A stretch of DNA of 64,000 bases from Kalaharituber pfeilii (GCA_015179045.1 WHUZ01000002.1:2418001-2482000); one strand, 5' to 3'; counted from the first letter of the stretch, positions 11,679 through 24,505 are shown. The notes: a model not told the origin generated them from the sequence alone. Numbers and translations: made by a program.

Positions 11679-11803
11679 GAACTATGCTCTAAGAAGGGAC
11701 GATTGCTGGCACCAAACGTAATTGACATTAAGCGATCCAATGAATTTTTTTTCTGTAATGGTGCTGCGCTTTTTTCTTGGCGCTAGGCTCAGTACATAAT
11801 AGA
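11679..11803. repeat. Dispersed direct repeat, copy B
   Basis: Second copy of the 11247-11365 repeat at a 432-bp offset, with the shared core AGCGATCCAATGAATTTTTT and GCGCTAGGCTCAGTACATAA. The pair may be termini or solo pieces of a mobile element. No coding sequence lies between them. Confidence 0.85.
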
Positions 11804-12166
11804 AAGAAAGATGGTTGGTTGTTGCCAAGGTCTTTTTTGACAGGGGTTAGGTGGCCGCCAAGAGGGATGTAACTCAGTACTATAATAGATAAAAGCAATA
11901 GCCGCGTGCTCCTTATTCTGATATCGTACCCAAACTTTCACGTACAAACAGAGAAGGAGAGGCTTCGCCTTCTTAGACCTACTCCTCCACCCAGCCTGCT
12001 GGAACAGTCCGCAATCTTACATCTCCCCAGGAAGTTAAGTGGGCAAGTTAGTAATCAAGTGCGTCATTAGCTGCGCTAGCTTTTCTTGAGACTTGCCAGC
12101 TGATGGCGTGAGAATATTTAAAGAGTACCTGCCTTAGATCTCGGATAAGCTAGACGTGTGTCACCC

Positions 12167-12656
12167 ATGGAATCAACAGTCAGCCAACGCACTCTACAGC
12201 TCATTGGTATGTATGTCATGTTTATGTGCTGTGAGGTATTAACATGCAGTCAGAGCGTGTCAATAATAATGTCATGAATCTCAACAAGCGGTTTGATAAC
12301 ATCATACAGCTTGCACCGGTGAGTTCTCCAGTTCCACGGGATAGTACTTGCTGACAGATAATGAGATTGATGATAAAGACAAATGCGTAACTGCAGCTGA
12401 AGTCTATCAGATTGAAGTGCATGCAGCTGCAATGGTATGAGAAACCAGTCCCTCGTCTACTTCCTAAGTAGTTAATCTATTCAAGCAGATTCGTGCAGCA
12501 GAAGATCTGCTAGCATTGACGAGATCACTCAAGGAAGCTTGGTTATTCGGCCAGCTGGGTTCGTCGTTTAATACCGAAAGGCCAGAGACGGATGCCAGTG
12601 CTGTAGAGGTAGCAAAGGCACTATTGAATTGGCACAAGAAAAGCACTTCAACATGA
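12167..12656 (+). CDS. MED22: Mediator complex subunit 22 (MED22/SRB6)
   Basis: Exons 12167-12206, 12254-12318, 12366-12434 and 12489-12656 join in frame to 113 residues. The introns are 47, 47 and 54 nt. The protein is all-helical: an N-terminal helix (RTLQLIERVNNNVMNLNKRF, then DNIIQLA), a short acidic loop, then YQIEVHAAAMIRAAEDLL and SLKEAWLFGQ. This is the order seen in MED22, including the conserved IRAAEDLL helix. MED22 pairs with MED11 in the Mediator head, which links activators to RNA polymerase II in the nucleus. Length fits the fungal family (about 110-140). Exon 3's acceptor (AG at 12364-12365) is chosen because it alone restores frame. Confidence 0.82.
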
Positions 12657-13018
12657 AGTTAGTGATGCTTGTCTTATATATAGCAACAAACCATCACCGG
12701 CCAGTTTATTCGCCTCCCGGACAAACGGATCATGGCCTTTAGAACTTGGCTTCATGGGCCCATCAAAGGAGAATTGGGTATCTGAGCCAATGCAAAATTT
12801 GTTCTTTCCTCTACACTTTTCCTAAATCACAGACACATAAATCAAGTATACTAGTAGAGAAGGATTGGAATGAAAAGCTATAATGATGGCTTAATTTCGT
12901 CTATAAGTGAAAACATTCTCTTCCATGTAATCAGAACATGTGACATGAATTGAGAAATTATTCCTGAACCTGTGCATTCAGCCGTTCATTAATGAATGTC
13001 GCAGAACCTCGATTGGTT
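12657..13018. other. Intergenic between convergent MED22 and LSM6
   Basis: About 360 bases holding both 3' ends. I see no gene and no repeat. Confidence 0.5.
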
Positions 13019-13408
13019 TCAGTCTTGTGATATATAGAGTACTTGAATGAAATCGAAAGCCATTAGCTAACCTAGCGCCAATTTAATTGTGGGTAGCTTC
13101 TCACCATTGTTCCCTCGAATAAAGACATCCCCATATTTGTGTTTGAGTTTACCATTAACATATTCTTCTGTCTTTTCAAGAGCGATGTTCATATATCCAT
13201 CGACAGATTGCAGTTCACCTGTGAAGTCATACCATTAGCCATGGACGTTCAATCACAAACAAAATTGCCATGGGGCTAACACACCTCGATATTCAACCCC
13301 GGAATTCAGTTTGACAGTTATAGGGGCGCCGATTATCTCTGTCAGGAAGCCGGAGGGATTTTTGCTATCATCTGCAGTGGCTGCTACGCCAGGTCCGTTT
13401 TCTGCCAT
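13019..13408 (-). CDS. LSM6: U6 snRNA-associated Sm-like protein LSm6
   Basis: Exons 13285-13408, 13105-13218 and 13019-13041 give 86 residues. Sm motif 1 spans FLTEIIGAPITVKLNSGVEY; Sm motif 2 ends GDVFIRGNNVLYIS. The NGKLKHKYGD segment and the IRGNNV signature identify LSm6. It is one of seven subunits of the Lsm1-7 (cytoplasmic mRNA decay) and Lsm2-8 (U6 snRNP) rings. The N-terminus has about 20 residues before the Sm fold, a few more than in yeast. The last exon is only 23 nt. It is divergently transcribed from MCM6. Confidence 0.93.
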
Positions 13409-13856
13409 TTTGTGGAGGCAAAGATGGAGTTCCAGGAATTGAGAGAGGAACACTGCAGTGTCGAACCCACTGTTAACAGGATGCTAATGTACTGGAGGTT
13501 TCAACAGTTGAGCCTCAAGCCAAGCGTTGAGCTACCTGGCAATCACACTCACGTGACTCTGGAGTACTTACATAGATGGCTGCAGCGCTACGCCCAATGC
13601 AGTCTTAATTGCGGCAGCTTGGCACCAAACGCTGACGGCCCAAGTTCGCGTTGGTCCGGCGTCGCGTTGTTCCTTTTTTCCCCTTCGATAGTCGAACAAT
13701 TGGAGGTGGTAACCGGGGCCCTGCTCCTACCCTCCACCGCCCCTCCCGCCCAACTCGGTTCTCCACCCTGATACCCCGCATACAATTTCTCGAAATCTCT
13801 TGCCACTGATTTAAATTTTTCTTCTTTGAGGATTTTTTTTCAACAAGATATCAGTT
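13409..13856. promoter_or_regulatory. Shared divergent promoter region LSM6 / MCM6
   Basis: 448 bases separate the two start codons. There is a pyrimidine-rich stretch before the MCM6 ATG (TTTTTTCAACAAGATATCAG near 13836), typical of fungal promoters. I did not find a perfect MCB (ACGCGT) site. ORFs on either strand here look like chance. Confidence 0.5.
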
Positions 13857-16800
13857 ATGTCCTCTCTTGTTGATGCCGTTCTCCGCTCCGACTTTGACAT
13901 CCCCGCCTCCTCGCCCGCGGCACTCCCGGACAACCCCCGAACCCCTCGCCCAACCGCCAGGCAAGGAAGCCGATTGAATCCGAATGCATCGTCACCACGA
14001 AGACGACGGGACTCATCGCGACCCAGAGGTACACTGCACAGTGAGGATGGCGAGGATGAGGTGATGGGGGATCCGGAAGATGAAGTGGTGAGGCTTAGAG
14101 GGAAGCCGAGACGTCTGGGTGATATCGGAGCAATTCCCAAAGTTCAGGATCAGACGTCCGAGACCTTGAGGGATATTTTTGAGCACTTTCTGGAAGAGTG
14201 AGTGGTTGTCTGTTGCCGCAGCATTGGGAGGAAGGAAATAGAGCTAGTGTGTTTGGGGAGGGGTAGAATTATAGTTTGGGAAGAGGTAGAATTATGCTAA
14301 CTTGAGATACAGGTTCGAAGAGGACCCAGAACATAACGAGATTGCGCCTACACCTGGCGGCATCACCACCACAAAGTACTACATCGCCCGCATCCACCAG
14401 CTCCGTATCAGTGAGCAGTCTACCCTCTACGTCGACTTCTCTCATGTCAGCTCGTACAACGCCGCACTCGCCGTGGGAATCCAGGAGCACTACTACCGCG
14501 TGCTCCCCTTCCTTACCCGAGGCCTCCAGCGCAAAGTCGCAAAGTACGAGCCAGAGTACTATAAGAAGAACATCGCCGGGGGCGCACACAATGCCTCATC
14601 CAATGGTTTAATAGACGATGGTGGGGCGGCACCGGTCCCACAAACGGATAAATTATTTGCAATTGCGTTTTACAACCTACCGTTGGTGTCACGGATTAGG
14701 AATTTGAGGACCAACGCGATCGGGCAGTTGTTATCGATTTCGGGCACGGTGACCAGAACTTCAGAGGTGCGCCCGGAGCTTCATCTGGCGACATTCATAT
14801 GTGAGGCATGTAGGGCCGTGATATCGAATGTCGAACAGGTCTTCCGGTATACGGAGCCGACCCAATGTCCGAATCTCACGTGCGGGAATAGGAATGGGTG
14901 GAGGCTGGATGTGCGCCAGTCGGTGTTTGTGGACTGGCAAAAAGTAAGGATCCAAGAGAATGCGTCGGAAATACCGACGGGGTCAATGCCAAGGACAATG
15001 GATGTGATTTTGAGAGGTGAGGTGGTCGACAAAGCGAAGGCAGGGGAGAAGTGTGTATTTACTGGTGCGCTGATTGTGGTACCGGATTTGTCGCAATTGG
15101 GTTTACCGGGGGTGAGACCAGAGGCGATAAGAGATAACAAGAATGCGCCGAGGGGGATCGAGAATGCCGGTGTCTCTGGCCTCAAGGCCCTCGGTGTCCG
15201 GGACCTGACGTATCGATTGGCCTTCCTGGCTTGTATGGTCAACCCCGACGACGCACCCGCCGCTGCCATTACAAGCATCATAAACGCGGAACCCGACGCT
15301 GCCCAAGACGTCGACGATGATGGGACCGGCGAAGAAGCGCAGAATCGGTTCTTGCAGAGTTTGACACCGAGTGAGATTGAGGATCTGAAGAGGATGGTGC
15401 ATAGTGATCATATTTACTCCCGACTGGTGAATAGTATCGCGCCGACTGTATACGGGCATGAGATTATCAAGAAGGGGCTACTGTTGCAGCTTATGGGTGG
15501 GGTGCATAAGAAGACGTCGGAAGGAATGGCGCTCAGGGGAGATATTAACATCTGCATTGTGGGAGATCCTAGCACGTCAAAGTCGCAGTTCCTAAAATAC
15601 ATTACTTCCTTTCTCCCCCGAGCGGTCTACACCTCGGGCAAGGCCTCATCCGCGGCAGGTCTAACCGCTGCAGTTGTGAAGGATGAGGAGACCGGCGACT
15701 TTACAATAGAGGCTGGGGCTCTGATGTTAGCAGACAACGGCATCTGCGCCATAGACGAGTTTGACAAGATGGATATCGCAGACCAGGTCGCGATCCACGA
15801 GGCTATGGAGCAGCAGACCATCTCGATCGCCAAAGCCGGGATTCAGGCGACCTTGAATGCCAGAACGAGTATTTTGGCGGCAGCGAACCCCGTGGGGGGT
15901 AGATATAATCGAAAGCAGACGCTGCGCGCAAATATCAATATGTCTGCACCAATTATGTCCCGCTTTGATCTCTTCTTCGTCGTCCTGGACGAATGTAACG
16001 AGGCGATAGACCAAAACCTGGCACGGCACATAGTCAGCCTGCATCGTCTCCGGGACGACTCTATACAGCCAGAATTTACGACCGAACAGCTCCAGCGCTA
16101 CATCCGGTACGCGCGGACATTCAAGCCGGTGTTCACAGAGGACGCGAAGAAGGTGCTAGTGGAGAAGTATATGGAGCTGAGAAGGGACGATGTGGTTGGT
16201 GGCGGTGTAGGGCGAAATAGTTACAGGATTACTGTCAGGCAGCTGGAAAGTTTAATTAGATTGAGTGAGGCCATTGCTAGGGCGAATTGCGTGGAGGATG
16301 TCGGGGCCGGATTCGTGAGGGAGGCATTTAATCTGCTGAGGATGAGTATCGTGCGGGTGGAGAGGGATGACGTGGAAGTTGATGACGAGGAAGACGAAGA
16401 GCGCGCTCAGGGTCTCGACGGAACCAACATCTCGGACCAGGCCCACGCAGCGGCGGAGAGGCCGCGGTCGCATACAGCTGCGGCGGACGGTGACGGCGAC
16501 GAAGAGATGGCTGACGGCGGTGCCGACGAAGGACCCGAGCGAGCCCGAGGCTCGACTGCCCCACCGAAAGAGAAGACTAAAATCACGTATGATAAGTATA
16601 TCTCGATTGTCACTCTTCTTGCGCGCCGCATCCACCACGCCGAGATGACGACGGGCGAAGGTGTCGAGTTCCAGGACCTCAAGACGTGGTATCTCGAACA
16701 GAAGGAGGACGAGATTGGAAGCGAGGAGGAACTGGAGAGGGAAGGGAAGCTGGTGGGCAAGGTGGTGAGGAGGATGTGTAGGGATGGAATATTGATTGCG

Positions 16801-17022
16801 ATTAAGGGGGTCGGGTTGGTTGGAGGGGAGGACGGGGCGGAGGGCGCTGCGGATGCAGGGGAGGGTAGCTCGAGAGACGCGGAGAAGGTGGTGTATGTGT
16901 TGCATCCGAACGTGGCGTTGGAGGAGTTAGGAGTTGAGGGGGGGGATGAGGTGGGTGAGCGTGCAGGGGTTGGGGGGGATGGTGACGGAGACGGGGAAGA
17001 GATGATGGAGAGAGATGAGTGA
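13857..17022 (+). CDS. MCM6: DNA replication licensing factor MCM6
   Basis: Exons 13857-14197 and 14313-17022 (intron 115 nt) give 1016 residues. A disordered Ser/Pro/Arg N-terminus is followed by the MCM N-terminal domain with a C-x2-C-x18-C-x4-C zinc finger (about residues 277-304). Walker A GDPSTSKSQ lies near residue 530, IDEFDKMD (Walker B) near 596, and the arginine-finger box SRFDLFF near 664. ILRGEVVDKAKAGEKCVFTG and VVPDLSQLGLPGV identify MCM6 among the paralogues. MCM6 is one of six subunits of the MCM2-7 helicase loaded at replication origins. The C-terminal winged-helix part (about 960-1000) carries an acidic insertion and a Gly/Glu-rich tail. Confidence 0.96.
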
Positions 17023-18559
17023 GAAAGTGATGTAGATTGGAAGGGAGGGAGGGAAGCGAGCATACCTATATAAAAATATTTCCTACTTTTGTTTTCCAGA
17101 AAAAAATACAAATGATGATGGAAATGGGAACGGGAACAGGGAATGGATATACATGTTTTTTTTGTTTTGTTTTTTCCACTGAGAAATGAATTGAAATGAA
17201 CGGTCTCTTTTTTTGTATTTTTGTGTTTTTAGCACAAGGTTCACATATTTTCGGAATTTTATGAAAATTTTTGGGTGCGAATTCTACAGACGGCTGGCTT
17301 TGTTGTGGGGTTTATTTGTACTATAACTTTACACTTCAGTTAATACTTCAGTTAATTCGTTTACATCATTCAAAGTGCATAATAGGTAGAATGATCCGGT
17401 CCATCCTCTCGCTTGCTTGGGCGGCGAAATAATTTCGTTATATATAGATAGTTATTCATAATTATTTCTCCAAGTATCAAAATGCAACGTGATAAGTAAC
17501 TTAAGGAGTCCCCCGAAATCGACAAACCAGCAATTTCATGTGATCAAAATATTCTTTGGCTAGATACACGAAGGGTTACCCTCAATGCCGTATTAATTTT
17601 CTAGGAATGTGGCAGGCAGTGTTATGGAAGAAGATAGAACTACTGTACCAGTAGTATTTGAACTGAGACAGTCTGGCATGCCTGGCTATGACGTGTCAAA
17701 GCTTGTTTCCGCCAAGAGACAAGTAGGGCACACATGACTAGCTGGAGGGATCTACAACTCCAGGGTATGGCGTTCCACGGTGCCGGGGAAGCTTGTCCAA
17801 GCTACTAAGCTTCGCTGTAAACCCGGTGCGCGAGAGTAATGCCTGCAACCTGCGTTTGAAATGGGAGTGGGAGGTATGAATCGACTTCTGTGGGAAAGCG
17901 TTCAGCTCCATAAAGCTACAGCTAATCGTCGTTACTTCTATCTTCCCCTAAAATACTGTCCGGTAACCGAGGCAATCCGCTGAGATGTGATATTGTGGGT
18001 GCCCAATCACTGCGAGATGATTGAAGTGCAGGAATGCTGCGTGCTGCAGAGCATCATCATCCAACTCCGGTGGTACTATGGTCACTTTTTGCTTTTTTCA
18101 CCGCAGCTCGGAGCCCTATGTGTGCTGGCACATTCTTACTACAAGATGAGAATGCAAACGGGTTTTCAACATTCTGTCAGTCGTGTACGGAACACCGCTG
18201 CAGCTGGATTATTGGAATGTACTCGAGTACTCTTTTTGTTTCGTGGCTATCCTCTGAGGAGCCGCTCGCCCCTTCCAGAGCGGCAGCCTCAGCCTACCCG
18301 AGTGCAGCGGCTGGTCTGGCCAAATTGGTCCCTCCTGGACCGTCCTAAGGCCCGCAAAGGGTAATCGACGTCTGGGCGCGGCCTTGGCACCATGTACCCC
18401 ACTATCCCCACCCCACATTCCTATCCCTGACGTCGCCCAGCTTGACCTCTCCTCTCCCGCCGCCCACCACTGCGATTCATCAGTCCATAACTTCAGCACA
18501 AGAAACAGAAGCATTTGCTCCATTGTATACTCGTTTCACTTTCGTACACTAAACTACAA
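17023..18559. other. Intergenic, MCM6 to DAP1-like gene
   Basis: 1.5 kb with T-rich stretches just downstream of MCM6 (17155-17230), consistent with a 3' end. ORFs at 17987-18364, 18034-18348 and 18209-18523 overlap on three frames and show no family features. Nothing else recognised. Confidence 0.4.
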
Positions 18560-19414
18560 ATGTCTACTCCAGGAATCTCAAGCTCTACCCCAAAAACACC
18601 TGTTACTCTCAACCCCCCGAAGGATGACCCCATCAGTCTTGAGGAGCTTGCAAAGGCCAATGGTAAGCATCATGCCCTTTTTGTTGGAATGTAGTAAAAA
18701 GACCATACATAACGCCTTCATTGTTGGTTTCGAGAGGAATGCTGTTCTGACGCCACATAATAGGTGCAACCCCGGAGACTCCGATTTATGTAGCTATCAA
18801 GGTATAAGTTCTCGTTGGCTGCAAGGCTCCCGATTTGCTCTTTGCGGAAAAAACTAACCGTATTTGAATTTTAGGGCACTGTCTTTGATGTAAGCGGCAA
18901 TCGCTCAAGTTATGGCCCTGGAGGTGCATACCATGGTACGTATTAGCAAACATACTTCTAAATCCTTGATACCATGTACGAAAGCGGCTCTCCGTTTATA
19001 TGAATTGCAATTCGCTGCCCATAGTCTATGCCCGTCGGACGCTACAGTAACGTTTAATCCTACCTACCCTACCGATGATCTGTACTTCGGAGTTTTTGAT
19101 ACTGTGTCTTACGTGCTATTACTCATACCTGACTTTTATTCAGTCTTTGCCGGTAAGGAAGCATCTCGCGCATTAGCAAAATCCTCAGTCAAGCCTGAAG
19201 ATGTGCGTCCGGAATGGCAAGACCTAGGTGACAAGGAGAAGGGAGTTCTTGAGGATTGGGTACGTATATTCGTCCTTGCTTCTCATGTCAATTTGTAACT
19301 TTCAACCCTTTGCCGTTATTGGTCACTTGACTTATATATTGCGTATTCTAGTACAAATTTTTCTCACAACGCTATAATATCATCGGAAAAGTTCCCGGAT
19401 TGTCCAACCTCTAA
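18560..19414 (+). CDS. DAP1: DAP1/PGRMC-type haem-binding cytochrome b5-like protein
   Basis: Exons 18560-18662, 18764-18801, 18875-18935, 19144-19259 and 19352-19414 give about 114 residues. The cytochrome b5-like fold of the MAPR family is read from TPIYVAIKGTVFDVSGNR, YGPGGAYHVFAGKEASRALA and ending KFFSQRYNIIGKVPGL. Family members bind haem through a tyrosine. In yeast Dap1p and human PGRMC1 they sustain the cytochrome P450 step of sterol synthesis (Erg11). The N-terminus is short and Ser/Thr/Pro-rich with no membrane segment visible. All four introns keep frame, and the third is 208 nt. No neighbour is functionally linked. Confidence 0.92.
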
Positions 19415-20684
19415 GCATTATGTATGCTACACAAAGTCGTAAATTTACAGAACACAAGTAACAAGGTGGGCCGGCGGGCATGAGGGTCACCGCACCTACC
19501 GTTCAGATTATTTTCCTTTTTGTTATAATTTAGTCCTACGTAATTGGATGGTTTTTTACTTTTTCTGATCCAGTGGGTTATCAAACGGGCCGTGTGTTGT
19601 TATGCGAACCATGGGAAGAGCTCAGAAGCTGGAGAATTCATGGGCAACCTGGCAGCCTGCGGTTTTCCCTCGTTCTGCACCCCCACTTTCACCCCACATT
19701 GGCGATAACGATATCCTTCATAATTTCTTTATGTGAGCTTAGTCGGATTATATATAACGAAATTTATATTATCACTACTGTTGCACCTGGGTTACAATTC
19801 TCATCTTCCCTCTGTCCCTCCAGTCGTGGCATATTTATTGCTATCACATTTTTTGCGTCTTCTACTTGTGATAATCCAAGTGCATTGGATGTTTGTCTTA
19901 TATCACAATTGCGGTATTCTTTACATTCCCATCGTCCCCGTTCCTGGACCTCAGACTCATTGGAGCTCCGGCAAAGGCGTACCCCATAAAGTGATTCCCA
20001 GAGGAACGGCGTGGCTATTGGCTCTGCTTTTCTCTGAAGTAGCGAGAGGTCAGTGAGGCATTGAGAAATAGCAGGGAAGAAATTGGCGTCGAGGATTTTT
20101 GCGAAAATGTGACAGTGAGCTCCTCCGGAGAAGGGTCTGGAACCTGGGGAAGGTTTTGAACTTCGATCTCAACGATGAAGAAGCGCGCAGAGAGGGTAGG
20201 TAGGGTGTGGAGTGAAATCTGCTCTGCGTACGGACGGACGGAAGACGATTTCCAGCATATGCAGCTGTTTAGCCAACATGGGCTTGGCGTTACGCCTAGG
20301 GAGTAAGTTCAGTCGAAAAATGAAGGGGTTTACTATGGGGGATCTTGCTGCTTCAGCATTCTTGATGAAGGGTATTTTAGAGTTTTCCATTTTCGTATAC
20401 GAATGGTACGTTGTTTAAAACCTCGTTTCAGGTATACAACACATTGTGGGACAGGCTTGACAAGGACGGTGTGAGCTTCAACTCTGCATTTATTAGAGGC
20501 TCCATGTACCGTACAATATACCATGACGAAATGTTGGTACCAAGTCACCTAGGTACTTCTCTTCGCCGAGCATGGAAACAAACCCAACCAGGCCTCCCGT
20601 TCCATGGCCACTCACGAGGGAGGGTGCTCCACGCAACGCTCTACGCCCGTGAGCCGTAATTCAACAATATTCACCTAAAGAGGG

Positions 20685-20712
<28 letters not shown>
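20685..20712 (+). repeat. Poly(A) run, 28 bp
   Basis: Uninterrupted run of about 28 A residues after CACCTAAAGAGGG. It is a possible retroposon tail; no flanking duplication was identified. Confidence 0.8.
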
Positions 20713-20718
<6 letters not shown>

Positions 20719-20854
20719 GCAACTTACATCTCACTAGCTTACATAGTTGCATCACAGCGCGGGAGGGGGGGGAGTATGGGGGACAACAAGTGCCAGGGGC
20801 GGTGTGGCGGGTGACGGGTGGCCGGTTGACCTATATCTACCTAAATAGTAGATA

Positions 20855-20857
<3 letters not shown>

Positions 20858-20885
<28 letters not shown>
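20858..20885 (+). repeat. (GT)n microsatellite
   Basis: About 14 uninterrupted GT units, followed by a G-rich stretch. Confidence 0.95.
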
Positions 20886-22023
20886 TGGAGGGGGGGAGAA
20901 GAGGGAATATGCGGATGAAACCTGATGCCAGTGAGGATCACGATGAGATTTGCGCAGCCATTGGCTGGTCCTCCAGATGTCTGTGTCATTCAATGTTTTT
21001 TCTAGGAGATTCTAGGTGAAATGATTGCAGTTTTCGGTTTATAATTAACTTGCATCGAACAACCATGTATTTATAAAGATGGGAGCAAACTTCGAAGCTA
21101 AAACGCAACCTAAATCGCATCGTAAGTGTGAAATGGGGGCTGGGAGATCCAGTCAAATTGCAAAAGTAAACCCATCCGGTCGGCCTTGTTCTCGTTCCCA
21201 GTCTTAGCCTTACACCTATCGCCGTGAATCTCGGAAACCGAGGAAGGGGCGAACAGGAGCATTGCATAAGGTCCCCAACAACAATCATCAGTTTGTCAAC
21301 CGGGGCACACAACCCCTGCAAAAGGCAAGAAACCACCTCGGCCTCAAGCTTGTGTATCCCAAGTGTAAACGAACCTAAGTAAACTCGTAAATGGTAGTAA
21401 GTAAACAACTTCACTTCCCCAACTCAAGTTGTATACGGAGCGAAGCAAGAAAACGTTCCATGCAAATTCCGATGCAAACATAGTCTGTAGCCATGCAAAC
21501 ACCAAATATACAAAATTACGTGTAAATACACTGGGTTACACATTTACCCCTCCTCTCCTTTATGATAGGAAAAATCAAACGCACTGGTAATCCTGCATAG
21601 AAAGCAATCAATCCAGCAAACATTACCGCTGCAGGGGCCAAGGAACGGCGTGCGGGTAGGGAACTGTTCTGACCTCTGACCGGACCCTCCCCCTCGCCCC
21701 TACCAAACCAGTCCTCTTCGCTGGAACTGCCCACTTAGCGCAAAACATGGCTAAATATAAGAAAAACGTCTCAAAAATTAAAAGAATCTGGAATAGAAGA
21801 GAAAACATAAAAACTTGAATGAAATAGGAACAGGATTTCAACACCAGCTGAGAAGTCATAAAGAAGTAACCAGGAAACACCAAACTGAACACCGTATATC
21901 TCCCAAAATCAGGAAGAGCCAGGATTGCCTCTCCTTGTTCTCGTTATTACGAATCCCACGTCATATCGCTCATTCGTGAGCGACGCAGGCTAAGACCCAC
22001 AACCTCAAAAGATGGGAGGAAGG

Positions 22024-22239
22024 CTAATTTCTCTCTGGCTCCGAGTTCACCCCACAAGCCGCCTCAGCTTTCTTCTTCTCGCACGGAAGGCAAATCATGT
22101 CCCTGACGACCTTCTCCCCTTTCACCACTTTCACAGAGTAACATGGAAGCCCATTGTTCCGCCCAGAATGGCACTTCTTGTAGAGTATGTCCCAAGTGCA
22201 GCCACAGCTGGTATAGTATGTTCTCATGAGTTCACACAT
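22024..22239 (-). CDS. Small Cys-rich hypothetical protein (71 aa)
   Basis: An ATG-to-stop ORF with seven cysteines, arranged C-x10-C-x-C near the N-terminus (CELMRTYYTSCGC), then C in KKCH and PCYS, then ICLPC, and a final AACG. The CGC-TWD and C-x2-C pairs look like a small metal-binding or disulfide-rich fold, as found in several uncharacterised fungal families. There is no signal peptide, so it is not a typical secreted effector. The protein is about 20% Lys/Arg. It stands alone in intergenic DNA; no intron is needed. Function unknown. Confidence 0.5.
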   Translation of the reverse strand: MCELMRTYYTSCGCTWDILYKKCHSGRNNGLPCYSVKVVKGEKVVRDMICLPCEKKKAEAACGVNSEPERN

Positions 22240-22255
22240 TATCGGAAGTGCTTGT

Positions 22256-24505
22256 AATAGATGGAAACCGGAAAGATGGATCGAAGATTGAGAGCTTTAC
22301 TCTGATTGGGGATCGGATGGGTAAAACCCACTGAGTTATCGAATCTGAATGGGCTGCTTGGTCCCAGTTGCCAACACGGTAGTTCTGTAAGTTTATATTG
22401 GCGTTCAATCTCAAAAACAAGAAAAGCCAAAACAAAACAAAACAAGAACTCCAGTTGAGAAGTTGCTGAAACGAGAGGGTTGCAGAGGAATGAATGACGA
22501 TCGGTATATCCGTCGATGGCTTGATGTATAACACGATGTAATAAAATGGAGACAATGGAGATTTATATAGAGCGTCCCCTTTCCAACTGGGTTTCTTCCC
22601 ACAATACTATACAAGTATTTCGTGGATCCATCACGGGCCCCCCACTTCGTCATGCAAGTTATGCTATATAAAAATATATAGAAATTGGCTTAGGTTTCTC
22701 ACGCACAGTCCTTTTGTCATGGTGAGGTGCCTTAGGGAAAGGTGCGTACCACAATGGACTTCATTTTCATCGAATTGAAAATCCGCCGATGATAAGATAT
22801 CACTTTATTTTTCCTTTCCATTCGCTTCTTAACTTTTTGCAACCATAGGAGTTAATGCAGGCATACCGAATCATACAACCGCACCCCCTTTCATGGCTGA
22901 GCTCGTGTCATGTTGCTGGGATTCTCGACCTTAACGTCCTTTGCTCATGTCCCTATTGAGTTATATCCATTCCACCAATCCTGCAATGTTATTGTCCTCA
23001 AGCTTTTGTATCACAATACACGTCCATTCCAGAATAGTACATCCAGCTGACAGCATGGTCTGGTTGGCACAACGACCTGCGGAGAGGCTGATAGCACACT
23101 ATCGAGGAGGTACTAGGCGCCTGAAATGTGACGAGATCTGTGGCCCCTTGGTAGGTTTTGATGTCGATCTCATATAGGTCAAAGTGGACTTCACCAATGG
23201 CCTACCAGGCAGAGGACTGCACATCGAATATTGCGGTAAAAGGTCGAGTCCGAATTTTAACAGAAAGAGTACTATTCCATCAATTTAGAAACTTGAGATA
23301 ATGACATAAGAGTTAGGTATGTAGCCATGTGGCATTGACCAAGCGGCAATGAGCGCGTCCAAAGAAGGTTATTTGGTATTATTGAAGTGAAATATCCTCA
23401 CTAGTCATGAGAGATGACCCAGCTGAATGGAATTCTTGAATTTGGTTGAATCATAAAAGCCACCTGTATATACGCGCCATCCTTCCTCCAAATATGAAGC
23501 TCCCAAGAAAAAGCCAATAAGGATCTTGAAAACAATGGGGACTGTCAATCAGGGACAATCAGGAAATTAGACAGTGATACAGTAGATGCGTTAGTTGAAA
23601 AAAATCAGCAGGCTGTTAGCACTGTTGCTCGCTCCATAGGCCCTGTATTTGATTGATAAAAGAGAATCCAAGTAAGTTACTATGGTTTGTGTCATGTATA
23701 CCAGTTTTGAGCTATGTGTAGGGTGCAGAAGCAAGCAAGAAGGCGACATGGCTGAGCCGTCCACCTGCAGAGTATTGATTGACTGATTAAGGTAAACCAG
23801 GTTTCCAACTAGATCCCCTAGCATGCTAACTCAGTGCGACTGGTGTTGGCAGTCAAGCACTCAATCTCACAACTCAAGTTATCAACTCAAGCAAGATAAT
23901 GCCAGTATATGCGGGCTATCAAGGATTATTGCAAATTGTGAAAATGTGACACAGTAGCTGAAAGTATTAGGTATTTTATAGGGTATGTATGTATGGCGTA
24001 AAGGTCGGTTTCTGAATCCCTTTTCGTCCAACCTCTTTTGGGCATGTCGGTCAACCGCATAAGGCCACCCGCTATATTATCTCCCTCAGAAAAAGGTAAC
24101 TAGCAATAACCTATAGCGCGCATGGAAAAGATTAGCAGACTAACATCTAATGCATATGCATGTAGATTTGCAATATCAACCAGTGGTATCTGCGATAATT
24201 GAGCGGCAAGATGCTGGAAGGCAAACTCACCCCGAAGGACGAGGCATAATTCGCCGAAAAGAATCGTATAAAGACTGTGGTTCCAAGCGGCCAAAAAAAA
24301 AGGATTGAGAAAGAGACTAAAAACAACAAACGGAGGTTGCAGATTGTATACTGACAACAAAAATCCATAACGATAAGATAGGAATGTGTCTATGCAAATG
24401 GATGAAGAAAACGAAGAGTGTTAAGCAGTCGGTCTATAAATTGGTACATGGCTCACCCCACTCAAGGAAACAACAATCTAAACATGCTTTAGGTACGAGA
24501 AATTG
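22256..24505. other. Intergenic, 2.2 kb without a recognised gene
   Basis: Only short, unsupported ORFs on both strands. No repeat, tRNA or coding motif seen. Confidence 0.4.

Larger units (their letters stand above)
19415..22023. other. Intergenic, 2.6 kb without a recognised gene
   Basis: Contains a poly(A) run (20685-20712) and a (GT)n tract (20858-20885). ORFs of 60-140 codons occur on both strands but overlap each other and lack family features. The poly(A) run may be the tail of an old retroposon whose body I could not delimit. Confidence 0.35.

Noticed and set aside
16252..17111. Long minus-strand ORFs opposite the 3' half of MCM6
   Set aside because: GC-rich antisense shadows of the MCM6 coding sequence.
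18034..18523. Overlapping ORFs upstream of the DAP1-like gene
   Set aside because: Three frames on two strands are open at once with biased composition; none has a motif.
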